The notes under the pieces were generated by a model that saw only the letters and a list, made by a program, of their open reading frames with translations, ran no database searches and was not told the origin of the DNA. A stretch of 12,089 nucleotides of DNA from Prevotellaceae bacterium (lineage in GTDB: Bacteria; Bacteroidota; Bacteroidia; Bacteroidales; Paludibacteraceae), in contig JAISXJ010000055.1 in assembly GCA_031270565.1 (NCBI GenBank), positions 1 through 12,089 of the forward strand, written 5' to 3'. This document shows positions 1-7,916 of the stretch, piece after piece. Position 1 is the first letter of the stretch. Each line of letters opens with the position of its first letter. A program made the position numbers and the translations under genes.

Positions 1-1
1 A

Positions 2-162
2 ATTTTCATAACCGCATACAAGCGATAGCGCAGTTTGCGGAAAAAGTCGCCTCGCGAACCTGCACCTGAAAGGTGCGACAAGTGATAAAAAGTCCTGCCT
101 TGTCAGGCAGTGGATAGGATGGCGTCGTTTTCCGCAGGTCGCTGACCTGCGGTTATGAAAAT
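2..162. repeat. Inverted pair of hairpin modules, REP/BIME-like
   Basis: A perfect 15-bp inverted repeat joins 2-16 (attttcataaccgca) and 148-162. A second 9-bp pair joins 36-44 (tgcggaaaa) and 128-136. The two ends are therefore inverted copies of one module: ttttccgca, a variable centre, then tgcggttatgaaaat. The right centre is a perfect hairpin (ccgcaggtc-gct-gacctgcgg, 132-152). The left centre differs in sequence but can also fold. Between them are two more hairpins, at 62-76 (gcacct-gaa-aggtgc) and 95-110 (ctgcct-tgtc-aggcag); a further one lies just outside at 165-179 (tgtcc-cttca-ggaca). This resembles a mosaic of repetitive extragenic palindromes. Whether it recurs in the genome cannot be seen from one copy. 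Confidence 0.6.
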
Positions 163-235
163 AATGTCCCTTCAGGACAACTCCCTACCAACTAATAACT
201 ACACTCTAATAACTAAAAAACTAATAACTATTCGT

Positions 236-286
<51 letters not shown>

Positions 287-324
287 AACTCTACACTCTA
301 CTAACTAAAAACTAAAAAAAGGCG

Positions 325-332
325 TACCTTTG
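325..332 (+). promoter_or_regulatory. Putative Bacteroidota -7 promoter box for pgpH operon
   Basis: TACCTTTG matches the Bacteroidota -7 consensus TAnnTTTG and lies 52 bases before the pgpH start. The matching -33 element (TTG about 19-21 bases upstream) is not seen; that stretch reads as A/C/T-rich simple sequence. The same TACCTTTG box precedes rpsP in this window, which supports the call. Promoter strength is uncertain because of the missing -33 element. Confidence 0.55.
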
Positions 333-384
333 CGCCGTTCAATTTCTTTCCTGACTGATACATCGCAAGAAAAACAATAAGAGT

Positions 385-2460
385 ATGAAAAAAGAGAACA
401 AGGTCTATTTCAGTATCAAAAACTTAATCTATCTGTTGCTTTTTGCAGCAACCGTACTGATGGTCTTCAAGCTTATCCCCTACCATACACAGTTTGACCT
501 GGTCTATGAGCAGGGTAAGCCATGGAGGCACGATCTGCTAACCGCCCCATTCGACTTTCCCATATACAAAAGCGAAGTGGAATTATCCGCCGAACAGGAC
601 AGTATGATGCGGTTTTTTACGCCATATTACAAAATAAACACGCAAAGAGTCAATGAACAGATTACCGAACTGCGGCGCAACAGCGCCCTGTATGCCGATT
701 CCGCCCTGTCCGTCTATGTGGAACGAACATTGAAAATGCTCTACAAACGCGGCATTATCGACATAAAAAACTTTGAGACATATCTCCGACAGCAGATACG
801 TACAGTGGCAATCATCGACGCCCAAAGCATGGTGAAAATGGTGAACCTGTCCACACTTTTTACGCCACGCACAGCATACGACTACCTCTGCTCCCACAGC
901 GAAAACAGAGAACTCTTACAATCTCTTGACCTCAACAGGTATATTCTTGAAAATTTAACCCTCGACAAAGTTAAATCGGAACAGGCGCTCAATGAGCTTC
1001 ACAACCATATCTCACTTACAGCGGGGCTGGTTCAGGCAGGACAGCGAATCATTGACAGAGGCGAAATTGTTGACGGACACACATTCAAAATTCTCAATTC
1101 GTACAAACGTGCCATGGAGCGCGAGACAGTGCCGGAACGTAACAGCAAATGGGCGCTGGTCGGTGAACTGTTGCTGATTACGGGGATTCTGCTGCTCTTT
1201 GCTCTCTATCTCTATCTGTTCCGGCAAAAATTTATCTCCGTCAGGAATATTATTTTTCTGATGATGATGATTGTGATAATGGTTAGCATTATCTCGCTGG
1301 TGGTGCGCTATACGACGTTGAGCATCTACATCGTGCCGCTGACGCTGATGCCGATTATTGTGCGTATCTTTCTTGATTCCCGAACGGCGCTGTTCGTTCA
1401 CCTCATCACAACGATGCTCATTGTTTTTATGACCCCCAATCCGTTTATGTTCCTGATAATGCAGATTACCGCCGGTATGGTGGCGGTATCAAATCTGAAA
1501 CAATTGAAACGGCGGTCGCAACTGGTGCAGGTGGCAGGGTTTGTATTTTTGGATTATGTAGTCGTTTACATCGGTATGACGCTCATCGCAGAGGGGGGAA
1601 TCAGCCATTTGCAGTGGGAAATGTTTGCTTATTTTGTGTGCAACTCTCTGTTACTGCTCTTTGCCTACGTGTTGATTTTTATCTTTGAAAAACTTTTCGG
1701 GTATCTCTCGGATGTTACGCTGGTGGAACTGTCGGATATTAACAGTAAATTGCTGATGGAGTTCTCAAACAAGGCTCCCGGGTCGTTTCAACACGTGTTG
1801 CAGGTGTCCAATCTGGCGGCGGAAGCTGCGGCAAAAATCAATGCTAATACCCTTTTGGCACGTACAGGGGCGCTTTATCACGATATTGGCAAGTTGACAA
1901 ATCCTATGATATTTACCGAAAATCAATTAGCCGGCATCAATCCCCTGTCCGGCAAAAGTTATGAGGAGGCTGCTCAGATAATCATCGCTCATGTGGCGGA
2001 AGGTGTTCGGATTGCCGAAAGGGCGCGTTTGCCCAAACAGATTATCGGTTTCATTCGGACGCATCATGCACGAAGTGTTGCACGTTATTTCTATAACTCA
2101 TTCCGAAACGACTATCCCGACCAGCCCGTTGATATGACAAAGTTTACCTATCCGGGTCCCACACCAAGTACAAAGGAAGAAGCCATTGTGATGATGGCGG
2201 ATGCGGTGGAAGCAACATCGCGCAGTTTGAAGGACTACAGCGAGGAAAGTATTCATAAAATGGTTGACATCATCATCGACGGGCAGATTGAGGAACGGTC
2301 GTTTCGTAATGCGCCAATCACCTTTCGCGATGTGGAACGTGTGAAAGCGGTTTTCAGGGAACGTCTTAAAAACATCTATCACAGTCGCATCAGCTATCCC
2401 GAACTCAAAACCTCAACAACCAACACACCCGTAAAAGGAGATACACACGAAAATGCGTAA
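385..2460 (+). CDS. pgpH: PgpH-type membrane HD-domain c-di-AMP phosphodiesterase
   Basis: Likely hydrolyses cyclic di-AMP to pApA at the inner face of the cytoplasmic membrane, as characterised PgpH/YqfF (7TM-HD) proteins do. The 691 residues follow the family order. There is one N-terminal membrane segment (~13-31), then an extracytoplasmic domain with the conserved GKPWRHDLLTAPFDFPI stretch and QRIIDRGEIVD (220-230). A block of about seven membrane segments follows (~257-434), then a cytoplasmic HD domain. Metal-binding HD residues are all present: H470 (SFQH), H499-D500 (HDIGK), H560-H561 (RTHHA) and D606 (ADAVEA). The length is close to that of the shorter family members and nothing appears missing. 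A short polar tail follows the HD domain. The gene begins the likely pgpH-gldG-dedA unit; its 3' end overlaps gldG by 8 nt. The family call is firm; the nucleotide substrate is inferred from homologues. Confidence 0.9.
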   Translation: MKKENKVYFSIKNLIYLLLFAATVLMVFKLIPYHTQFDLVYEQGKPWRHDLLTAPFDFPIYKSEVELSAEQDSMMRFFTPYYKINTQRVNEQITELRRNSALYADSALSVYVERTLKMLYKRGIIDIKNFETYLRQQIRTVAIIDAQSMVKMVNLSTLFTPRTAYDYLCSHSENRELLQSLDLNRYILENLTLDKVKSEQALNELHNHISLTAGLVQAGQRIIDRGEIVDGHTFKILNSYKRAMERETVPERNSKWALVGELLLITGILLLFALYLYLFRQKFISVRNIIFLMMMIVIMVSIISLVVRYTTLSIYIVPLTLMPIIVRIFLDSRTALFVHLITTMLIVFMTPNPFMFLIMQITAGMVAVSNLKQLKRRSQLVQVAGFVFLDYVVVYIGMTLIAEGGISHLQWEMFAYFVCNSLLLLFAYVLIFIFEKLFGYLSDVTLVELSDINSKLLMEFSNKAPGSFQHVLQVSNLAAEAAAKINANTLLARTGALYHDIGKLTNPMIFTENQLAGINPLSGKSYEEAAQIIIAHVAEGVRIAERARLPKQIIGFIRTHHARSVARYFYNSFRNDYPDQPVDMTKFTYPGPTPSTKEEAIVMMADAVEATSRSLKDYSEESIHKMVDIIIDGQIEERSFRNAPITFRDVERVKAVFRERLKNIYHSRISYPELKTSTTNTPVKGDTHENA

Positions 2461-4162
2461 CGGATTTATTTCTATGAAAAAATATTTGTCATACCTGATT
2501 TGGGCAGCAGTGGGAATTTTGACGGTACTGGTGTTTGCGCGGGTCATCTTCTTTCGTATTGACCTCACCGAAGAGCGTCGCTACTCCCTTTCGACCAACA
2601 GTAAGACACTGCTCAAAGACTTGCAGACGCCTGTCGAGGTAACCATTTATCTTGGAGGCGAGGCTGATGCAAATATTGTTCGTCTCAGACGGGCAATCAA
2701 CGAACTGATAGATGAACTGAATGCTTACAGCGCAAAAAAGATACGCTATCGTTACGCAGACCCCTCGGCGGCGACGTCCGAAGAGGAGCGTTACAAAAAC
2801 TACGACCGTTTGGAACAAAAAGGTTTGCAGGGTATGACCGTCTCGCGCCGCAGTCGGCAAGGGAGTTTTGAACAGCAAATCATTTTCCCATGGGCGGAGG
2901 TGGCGCTTGGCAGCGACACAATGCCTGTCTGTCTGATGCAACCCGCGCAGGGCATTGACATCGCCGAAAACGTGAATCACGCCATCGAAATGCTGGAGTA
3001 TGGATTTCTTGATGCCATTCGTATTTTGTCAAAGCCTGCCGTTGATCGCATTGCCTTTCTCGAGGGGCACGATGAGCTGTCGGAACTGGAAGATTATGAT
3101 GCATCAGACATTTTCAGCCGTTATTTTCAGGTGGACAGAGGAATGCTCGGCAGTGATGCTTCCGTGCTGGACAGCTATCGGGCAGTGGTGATTGCCAAGC
3201 CGCTGTCAGCCTTTTCCGAAAGCGACAAATATATTATTGACCAGTATATTATGCGTGGCGGACGGGTGTTCTGGCTGCTTGACGCCATCATCTTTTCTGC
3301 GGATAATCTGTCCAAAAACGGTTTTTCTCCTGTCGCTCCGCTTGAACTGAACCTGACGGATATGCTCTTTCGTTACGGAGTGCGGATAGAACCTTCGGTG
3401 GTGCAGGACAGGCAGTGCCTGACGATGCCCGTAAATGTAGCGCGACACGGTGAGACACCTCAGTTTGAAGCCATGCCGTGGACTTATGCGCCGCTGTTGC
3501 TGACATCGCCTCATCATCCGATTACCAAAAACGGCACGGCGGTAAAGAGTGATTTCCCGTCCGTTATCTCTCAGACAAACGATGAAAACAGCATTGTAAT
3601 GATGCCGTTGCTTGTTACGTCAAACGCTTCGCGCGTGGACAGGACGCCCACCGAAATTGACCTGAAAAACAGCATCCGGCAAGACCCTGAAACCTATTTC
3701 CGTCACCGGTATCTGCCGATTGCGGTGGTGATGGAAGGAGAATTTCCTTCTGTTTTTGCGCACCGTATGCCGCCAAAAGGAATAGACAGTCCGCCTCAAA
3801 CGGTGGAACGGAGTGTGCCGACACGTATGGTGGTGGCAGCTGACGGAGACATCATCCGCAACGATGTGGAACAGCAAGAGGACGGTACGCTTGGCATCCT
3901 GCCGCTTGGTTTTGACCGCATGACAGGTCGAACATTCGGCAACCGCGATTTTGTGCTCAATGCGCTACTCTATCTCACCGACGACGACGGCTGGATGCAA
4001 CTGCGTAACCGCAGCCTGAAACTGAGGTTGCTCAACAGCGCCGCTGTCTCCGGCAGCCGTCATTTCCGAATCTGGTGGAATGTGGCTGCGCCGCCCTTGC
4101 TGCTGTTGCTACTGGGAGGCATATATCTCCTTTTTCGCCGCAAAATGAATAAATCACGTTAA
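2453..4162 (+). CDS. gldG: GldG-like gliding-motility/ABC transporter auxiliary protein
   Basis: Homologue of GldG, which with GldA and GldF forms an ABC-type complex needed for gliding in Flavobacterium; its transported substrate is not established. A membrane segment (~12-34) leads into RIDLTEERRYSLS (35-47), typical of the family. A large extracytoplasmic domain follows, with FLEGHDEL (GH at 205-206) and GGRVFWLLD (269-277), then the conserved MQLRNRSLKLRLLN stretch and a C-terminal membrane segment (~544-561) ending in a basic tail. The 569 residues are near the usual length. The start at 2453 overlaps the pgpH stop (ATGCGTAA) and lies 12 bases after AAAGGAG; an in-frame ATG at 2474 (MKKYLSYLIW) is an equally plausible start. 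No gldF permease gene is adjacent, which is unusual for this family. Confidence 0.85.
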   Translation: MRNGFISMKKYLSYLIWAAVGILTVLVFARVIFFRIDLTEERRYSLSTNSKTLLKDLQTPVEVTIYLGGEADANIVRLRRAINELIDELNAYSAKKIRYRYADPSAATSEEERYKNYDRLEQKGLQGMTVSRRSRQGSFEQQIIFPWAEVALGSDTMPVCLMQPAQGIDIAENVNHAIEMLEYGFLDAIRILSKPAVDRIAFLEGHDELSELEDYDASDIFSRYFQVDRGMLGSDASVLDSYRAVVIAKPLSAFSESDKYIIDQYIMRGGRVFWLLDAIIFSADNLSKNGFSPVAPLELNLTDMLFRYGVRIEPSVVQDRQCLTMPVNVARHGETPQFEAMPWTYAPLLLTSPHHPITKNGTAVKSDFPSVISQTNDENSIVMMPLLVTSNASRVDRTPTEIDLKNSIRQDPETYFRHRYLPIAVVMEGEFPSVFAHRMPPKGIDSPPQTVERSVPTRMVVAADGDIIRNDVEQQEDGTLGILPLGFDRMTGRTFGNRDFVLNALLYLTDDDGWMQLRNRSLKLRLLNSAAVSGSRHFRIWWNVAAPPLLLLLLGGIYLLFRRKMNKSR

Positions 4163-4180
4163 ACAACACATTAATATTAT

Positions 4181-4825
4181 ATGGAATACATTCGTTTTAT
4201 CATTGATTTTATCCTTCACATTGACACCCATCTGGCAGAGCTGGTTGCCGCTTACGACATGTGGGTTTATGCCATTCTGTTCGTCATTATCTTCTGTGAA
4301 ACGGGTTTGGTGGTTACGCCGTTTTTGCCGGGTGATTCGTTGCTGTTTGTAGGAGGAACGCTGGCGGCGCTGCCATCGAACAATCTGCATATCGGGGTGT
4401 TGGTTGGCATAATTATTATCGCAGCAATTGTTGGCGACAGCGTTAATTTTGAGATTGGGAAAGCCCTGGGGGCAAAACTTTTTAGCAATCCGAACTCCAA
4501 AATATTCAAGCAAAAACATCTGCGCATGACGCACGATTTCTACGAAAAACATGGTGGCAAAACCATTATTCTGGCACGTTTTGTGCCGATTATCCGAACC
4601 TTTGCACCTTTTGTTGGCGGTATGGGACGGATGACCTACCGTTATTTCATCATGCATAACATCATTGGCGGAATCCTTTGGGTAACACTTTTCTGTTTTC
4701 TGGGGTATTTTGTCGGTAATCTGACGTGGGTACAGGAAAACCTGAAATTCTTAATCGTAGCGATTATTTTTGTCTCTCTTCTACCGGCAGTAATAGAATA
4801 TCTGCGTGTAAAGTTAAAAAAGTGA
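4181..4825 (+). CDS. DedA-family (VTT domain) inner-membrane protein
   Basis: A 214-residue polytopic membrane protein of the DedA/SNARE-associated family. Family members are proton-linked membrane proteins; some recycle undecaprenyl phosphate or move phospholipids across the membrane. Signature residues are present: E40 (CETG), the PGDS turn with D52, and the LARFVPIIRTFAPFVGGMGR motif with R133 and R139. The E/D pair and the two arginines six residues apart match the positions reported as essential in E. coli YqjA. Membrane segments lie at ~28-50, ~54-85, ~140-180 and ~188-206. It starts 18 bases after the gldG stop with no clear ribosome-binding site, and probably shares the pgpH-gldG transcript. 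The specific lipid substrate cannot be told from sequence. Confidence 0.88.
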   Translation: MEYIRFIIDFILHIDTHLAELVAAYDMWVYAILFVIIFCETGLVVTPFLPGDSLLFVGGTLAALPSNNLHIGVLVGIIIIAAIVGDSVNFEIGKALGAKLFSNPNSKIFKQKHLRMTHDFYEKHGGKTIILARFVPIIRTFAPFVGGMGRMTYRYFIMHNIIGGILWVTLFCFLGYFVGNLTWVQENLKFLIVAIIFVSLLPAVIEYLRVKLKK

Positions 4826-4850
4826 ATAGTTGTCAGATATTAGAGTTTAA

Positions 4851-4891
4851 AAATCTTTTGGCTCTTGGTTTAGCGCCTCAAAAAAAGATTT
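4851..4891. repeat. Inverted repeat after dedA, possible weak terminator
   Basis: A perfect 9-bp inverted repeat, aaatctttt (4851-4859) and aaaagattt (4883-4891), has a GGC/GCC pair further in (4860-4862 and 4875-4877). It begins 25 bases past the dedA stop, before the rpsP promoter, where a transcript end is expected. The stem is A/T-rich and no clean T run follows it, so it is a poor intrinsic terminator by usual criteria. Confidence 0.3.
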
Positions 4892-4912
4892 AGCCTAATT
4901 TTCAATTATCCA

Positions 4913-4942
4913 TTGTGAATTAAAAAACATGCATTACCTTTG
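4913..4942 (+). promoter_or_regulatory. Bacteroidota-type promoter for rpsP
   Basis: A TTG -33 element (4913-4915) and TACCTTTG -7 element (4935-4942) are separated by 19 bases, matching the Bacteroidota arrangement TTG-N19-21-TAnnTTTG. Transcription would start around 4946-4950, giving a leader of about 50 bases. A small hairpin (gctttt-cgaga-aaaagc, 4948-4964) lies at the expected 5' end of the mRNA; no regulatory role can be assigned to it. Confidence 0.75.
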
Positions 4943-4995
4943 CAGCCGCTTTTCGAGAAAAAGCACATTAGGTATTCATTTATTAAATTTTTTTT

Positions 4996-5568
4996 ATGGC
5001 AACTAAAATCAGATTGCAGAGGCACGGACGTAAGGGGTATGCCTATTACCACATTGTAATTGCAGACAGTCGTGCACCGCGTGACGGACGTTTTATCGAA
5101 CGTTTAGGATCGTACAATCCAAACACTCACCCCGCTACAATTGACTTGAACTTTGAGCGTGCACTCTACTGGATACAAACGGGCGCACAACCTACCGACA
5201 CTGTGCGTAACATCCTGTCGAAAGAGGGGGTTCTTTTGAAGAAACATTTGCTTGGAGGCGTAAAGAAAGGCGCTTTTGATGAGGCAACTCTGGAGCAGAA
5301 ATTTGCAGCATGGCAAACCTCTAAAACGCAACAGACGGATGAAATCATTGCTCGGACAGAAGCTAAAAAAGCTGCCCAGTTGAAAGAGCGTTTGGACATC
5401 GAAAGGGAGATACATAAAGCTAAAGCCGCCGAGTTAGCTAAGCAACAGGCTGCAAAAGTTGCTGCTGCTGTCGCCGCCGAATCAGTCAACGAACCGGTAG
5501 AAGAAACTCCTCAGGAGAACGAGCTACCGACGGAAGCTGAAGCGGTTGAGGTTCCGGCTGCTGAATAA
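4996..5568 (+). CDS. rpsP: 30S ribosomal protein S16 with long C-terminal tail
   Basis: S16 is a structural protein of the small ribosomal subunit, binding 16S rRNA. The N-terminal ~85 residues are a textbook S16 core: MATKIRLQRHGRKGYAYYHI, then ADSRAPRDGRFIERLGSYNP, then a helical section with WIQTGAQPTDTVRNIL. Most bacterial S16 proteins stop near 80-90 residues; this one has 190. The extra part is a Lys/Ala/Glu-rich, probably helical stretch (~110-160) followed by an acidic Pro/Glu/Ala tail, as is common in Bacteroidota. The start at 4996 is fixed by the conserved MATKIRL; the bases before it are A/T-rich without a Shine-Dalgarno. It has its own promoter and terminator and stands alone, without the rimM-trmD-rplS partners of many bacteria. 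Confidence 0.97.
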   Translation: MATKIRLQRHGRKGYAYYHIVIADSRAPRDGRFIERLGSYNPNTHPATIDLNFERALYWIQTGAQPTDTVRNILSKEGVLLKKHLLGGVKKGAFDEATLEQKFAAWQTSKTQQTDEIIARTEAKKAAQLKERLDIEREIHKAKAAELAKQQAAKVAAAVAAESVNEPVEETPQENELPTEAEAVEVPAAE

Positions 5569-5597
5569 CCCGCCAAATGCTTTGAAGCGAGCATACC

Positions 5598-5628
5598 AAG
5601 CCCGGAAGATAATTTCGGGCTTTTTTTC
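5598..5628 (+). terminator. Intrinsic terminator after rpsP
   Basis: Starting 30 bases past the rpsP stop, aagcccg (5598-5604) pairs with cgggctt (5616-5622). The stem extends inward by a G-T and two A-T pairs around a five-base loop, and a run of seven T residues starts at 5621. This is a standard rho-independent terminator. It lies only ~34 bases upstream of the next gene. Confidence 0.85.
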
Positions 5629-5661
5629 TAAATAGCGTCACATACAAAAACCATTGCACAC

Positions 5662-7878
5662 ATGCTTTATCTCTGTCTATTTTGTGCTATTATGCTGGTG
5701 GTGAGTTTTCTTTGTTCAAAAGAATCGCCTCTGGCGCCTGCGGTACTGATGTCGGGATTATGGTTTGTGTGTACGCTGATTTACATGCTTTATGAAGGAA
5801 TCCATCCTGCCATAGGCACAAAGTTTCTGCTTAACATGGGGCTTTGGGTCGGCTGTTTTTGCCTGAGCGCCTTAACAATGCAATCGTTAAGAGTTCGGGC
5901 TTCTTTTAAAGACATACTGCCAAGCGCTACCGCACGCAATATCTATTTTTACATTTCACTCGCAACGCTACCCCTGCTTGGTTATGATGTTTATCGCATC
6001 CTGAATGCCGGATTAGGCTCTAACCCTTTTCATGTGCTTCGCATTGCCAATATACACGGCGTCGAACAGCTGGGAATAGAGACAACATCAGTGGCTTTCG
6101 GCGTGGTCTGGCTGGTAGCCTATATTCTTGAACTGCTCTGTTATTCCAAAGAAAATCGGTGGCGGGTGTTTTTCCTGCTGGCAATAAACCTGTTCTACGC
6201 AACCGTTTCAATGAGTAAAATGGTGTTTTTGACCATTTTTCTTGCGACGGTCATCATTCTTTTTTATCGGAAAAGAATAAAAATGCGTACCATTGTTGTC
6301 GGGCTGGCTGCATTGTTTATTGGCTTTATGGTTTTGCAAACCGTGCGAGACCACCACAGAGACAAGGTGACTACCAAAGATTTTATTGCCCTGTATACTA
6401 TTTCGGCTATTCCTGCATTTGAACGTTATGTCGAGCCACAGTCATCGAAACACTGGGGCGAAAATACATTTCGACTGGCGTATGCCGTTCCGTATAAACT
6501 GGGATTCAGCGCCATTGAACCTGTCGATCCCCTTTTGGGATTTGTACAGGTAACCATTGACAGGCGAGTTTATCGCACCAATGTTTACACCACTCTGTTT
6601 CCTTTTTACAAAGATTTTGGGACGGCAGGGGTCGTGGTAGCAGCGTTGTTTTTGGGGTTACTGTTCGGGTATCTGTTTAAACTTGTACAACAAAAAGACT
6701 GTTTCGCGCTCACTCTCTATGCTCTGTTGGGAATTGCGCTTGTGATGCAGTTTATGGAAGATATTTTCTTTACAACCTTGTCGGCAAATATTCAGTATAT
6801 GATTTTTGCTCTGATACCGTTTTTTATTTCAAAGTATCATTTGTTTGAGAAAAAGGACAGTTCCGTTCCTCTTGCAGTTTCCGGTCAAGCAGAGGAGGCG
6901 CAGCTTTCTTTTGCCACTCAAAGTGTTGATATTCTCATAGCAACCTATAATGGAGAAGCTTATCTGGATGCGCAAATAACATCCATCATCAACCAGACAC
7001 ACAGTCAGTGGCGACTGATTTTGCACGATGACGGTTCTTGCGATAATACGGTAAATCTCTGCTGCAAATGGATGCAAACAGATAGCCGGATTGTGTTTGT
7101 GGAAGACGATATGGCACATCAGGGCGTTGCAGCGCATTTTATAACGCTTTTGCGCTATTCAAATGCCGATTATGTCATGTTCGCCGATCAGGACGACATT
7201 TGGTTGCCTGACAAGATAGAGATGATGCTTGCAAGCATCGTAAAAAAGGATAACCGTATTCCTCAGGCGGTATTTTCCAATGCCTTTTTATGGAATGAAA
7301 AAGATGGCATTACCGCTCCGCGCAATACGCTGTCGTACCCGCGAACACTCGAAAGTCTGCTTTTTCTCAATGCGGGCGTACAGGGTGCAGCGTCTATTTT
7401 TAACAGCGCCATGCGCAACATTCTGCTGCAGCCACTGGCGTATTATGCCATGCACGACCACGTCCTGGCGCTTGCTGCCATTACGCTGGGGCAGATTGAT
7501 TATATCGACTATTCGCTGTTTTATTACCGGCAACACGCAGGCAATGTTACAGGTAAGGCGCCGGGCAGTTTTATGAAGAAATGTCTGCTGTTGTGGCGGA
7601 ATCGTGCAATGCCTGTGGTTTGTTTTGCACATTACGAGGGGCTGAAAGCCTTTTATGCCGTTCATAAACACACTATGAACGAACACAACAAGGTTTTAAT
7701 AGAGATATTTCTGGCATTGCCGGAGATGTCGTGCGGACAGCGCATAAGCAAAATCATCAGGCATCGGTTTAACCTCTTTGGCTCAACCGCTCTGCTGATT
7801 GGCAAAATAATGATACGACCCTATTTTAAATTTAATAAATCAGACGGAAATTCAACACGCCGCATATCCGGCATTTAA
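5662..7878 (+). CDS. Fusion: Wzy-like polysaccharide polymerase + GT2 glycosyltransferase
   Basis: A 738-residue two-part protein. Residues ~1-395 form a many-segment membrane protein resembling oligosaccharide repeat-unit (O-antigen/capsule) polymerases, which join lipid-linked units at the outer face of the membrane. The stretch TNVYTTLFPFYKDFG (306-320) is typical. After a short linker, residues ~420-700 form a GT2 glycosyltransferase of the rhamnosyltransferase-like group: VDILIATYNGE (422-432), HDDGS (455-459), the acidic FADQDDIW motif (507-514; D509/D511), HDHV (598-601) and YYRQHAGN (621-628). No methionine lies between residue 380, in the last membrane segment, and the GT2 start, so the join looks genuine. 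It begins 34 bases after the rpsP terminator with no obvious promoter and is followed 38 bases later by another glycosyltransferase fusion. The GT2 call is firm, the polymerase call fairly so; sugars are unknown. Confidence 0.85.
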   Translation: MLYLCLFCAIMLVVSFLCSKESPLAPAVLMSGLWFVCTLIYMLYEGIHPAIGTKFLLNMGLWVGCFCLSALTMQSLRVRASFKDILPSATARNIYFYISLATLPLLGYDVYRILNAGLGSNPFHVLRIANIHGVEQLGIETTSVAFGVVWLVAYILELLCYSKENRWRVFFLLAINLFYATVSMSKMVFLTIFLATVIILFYRKRIKMRTIVVGLAALFIGFMVLQTVRDHHRDKVTTKDFIALYTISAIPAFERYVEPQSSKHWGENTFRLAYAVPYKLGFSAIEPVDPLLGFVQVTIDRRVYRTNVYTTLFPFYKDFGTAGVVVAALFLGLLFGYLFKLVQQKDCFALTLYALLGIALVMQFMEDIFFTTLSANIQYMIFALIPFFISKYHLFEKKDSSVPLAVSGQAEEAQLSFATQSVDILIATYNGEAYLDAQITSIINQTHSQWRLILHDDGSCDNTVNLCCKWMQTDSRIVFVEDDMAHQGVAAHFITLLRYSNADYVMFADQDDIWLPDKIEMMLASIVKKDNRIPQAVFSNAFLWNEKDGITAPRNTLSYPRTLESLLFLNAGVQGAASIFNSAMRNILLQPLAYYAMHDHVLALAAITLGQIDYIDYSLFYYRQHAGNVTGKAPGSFMKKCLLLWRNRAMPVVCFAHYEGLKAFYAVHKHTMNEHNKVLIEIFLALPEMSCGQRISKIIRHRFNLFGSTALLIGKIMIRPYFKFNKSDGNSTRRISGI

Positions 7879-7916
7879 TTGAAGAGAAATTACTGATTTT
7901 TATAACATTACCAGAT

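Noticed and set aside
4154..4657. Open frame of 167 codons on the minus strand across the start of dedA
   Set aside because: The opposite strand encodes all DedA signature residues; the antisense translation is rich in Gln, Asn and His with no domain.
4948..4964. Hairpin in the rpsP leader as a riboswitch or autoregulatory site
   Set aside because: A six-pair A/T-rich stem alone is weak evidence, and no known leader motif or conserved structure is recognisable.
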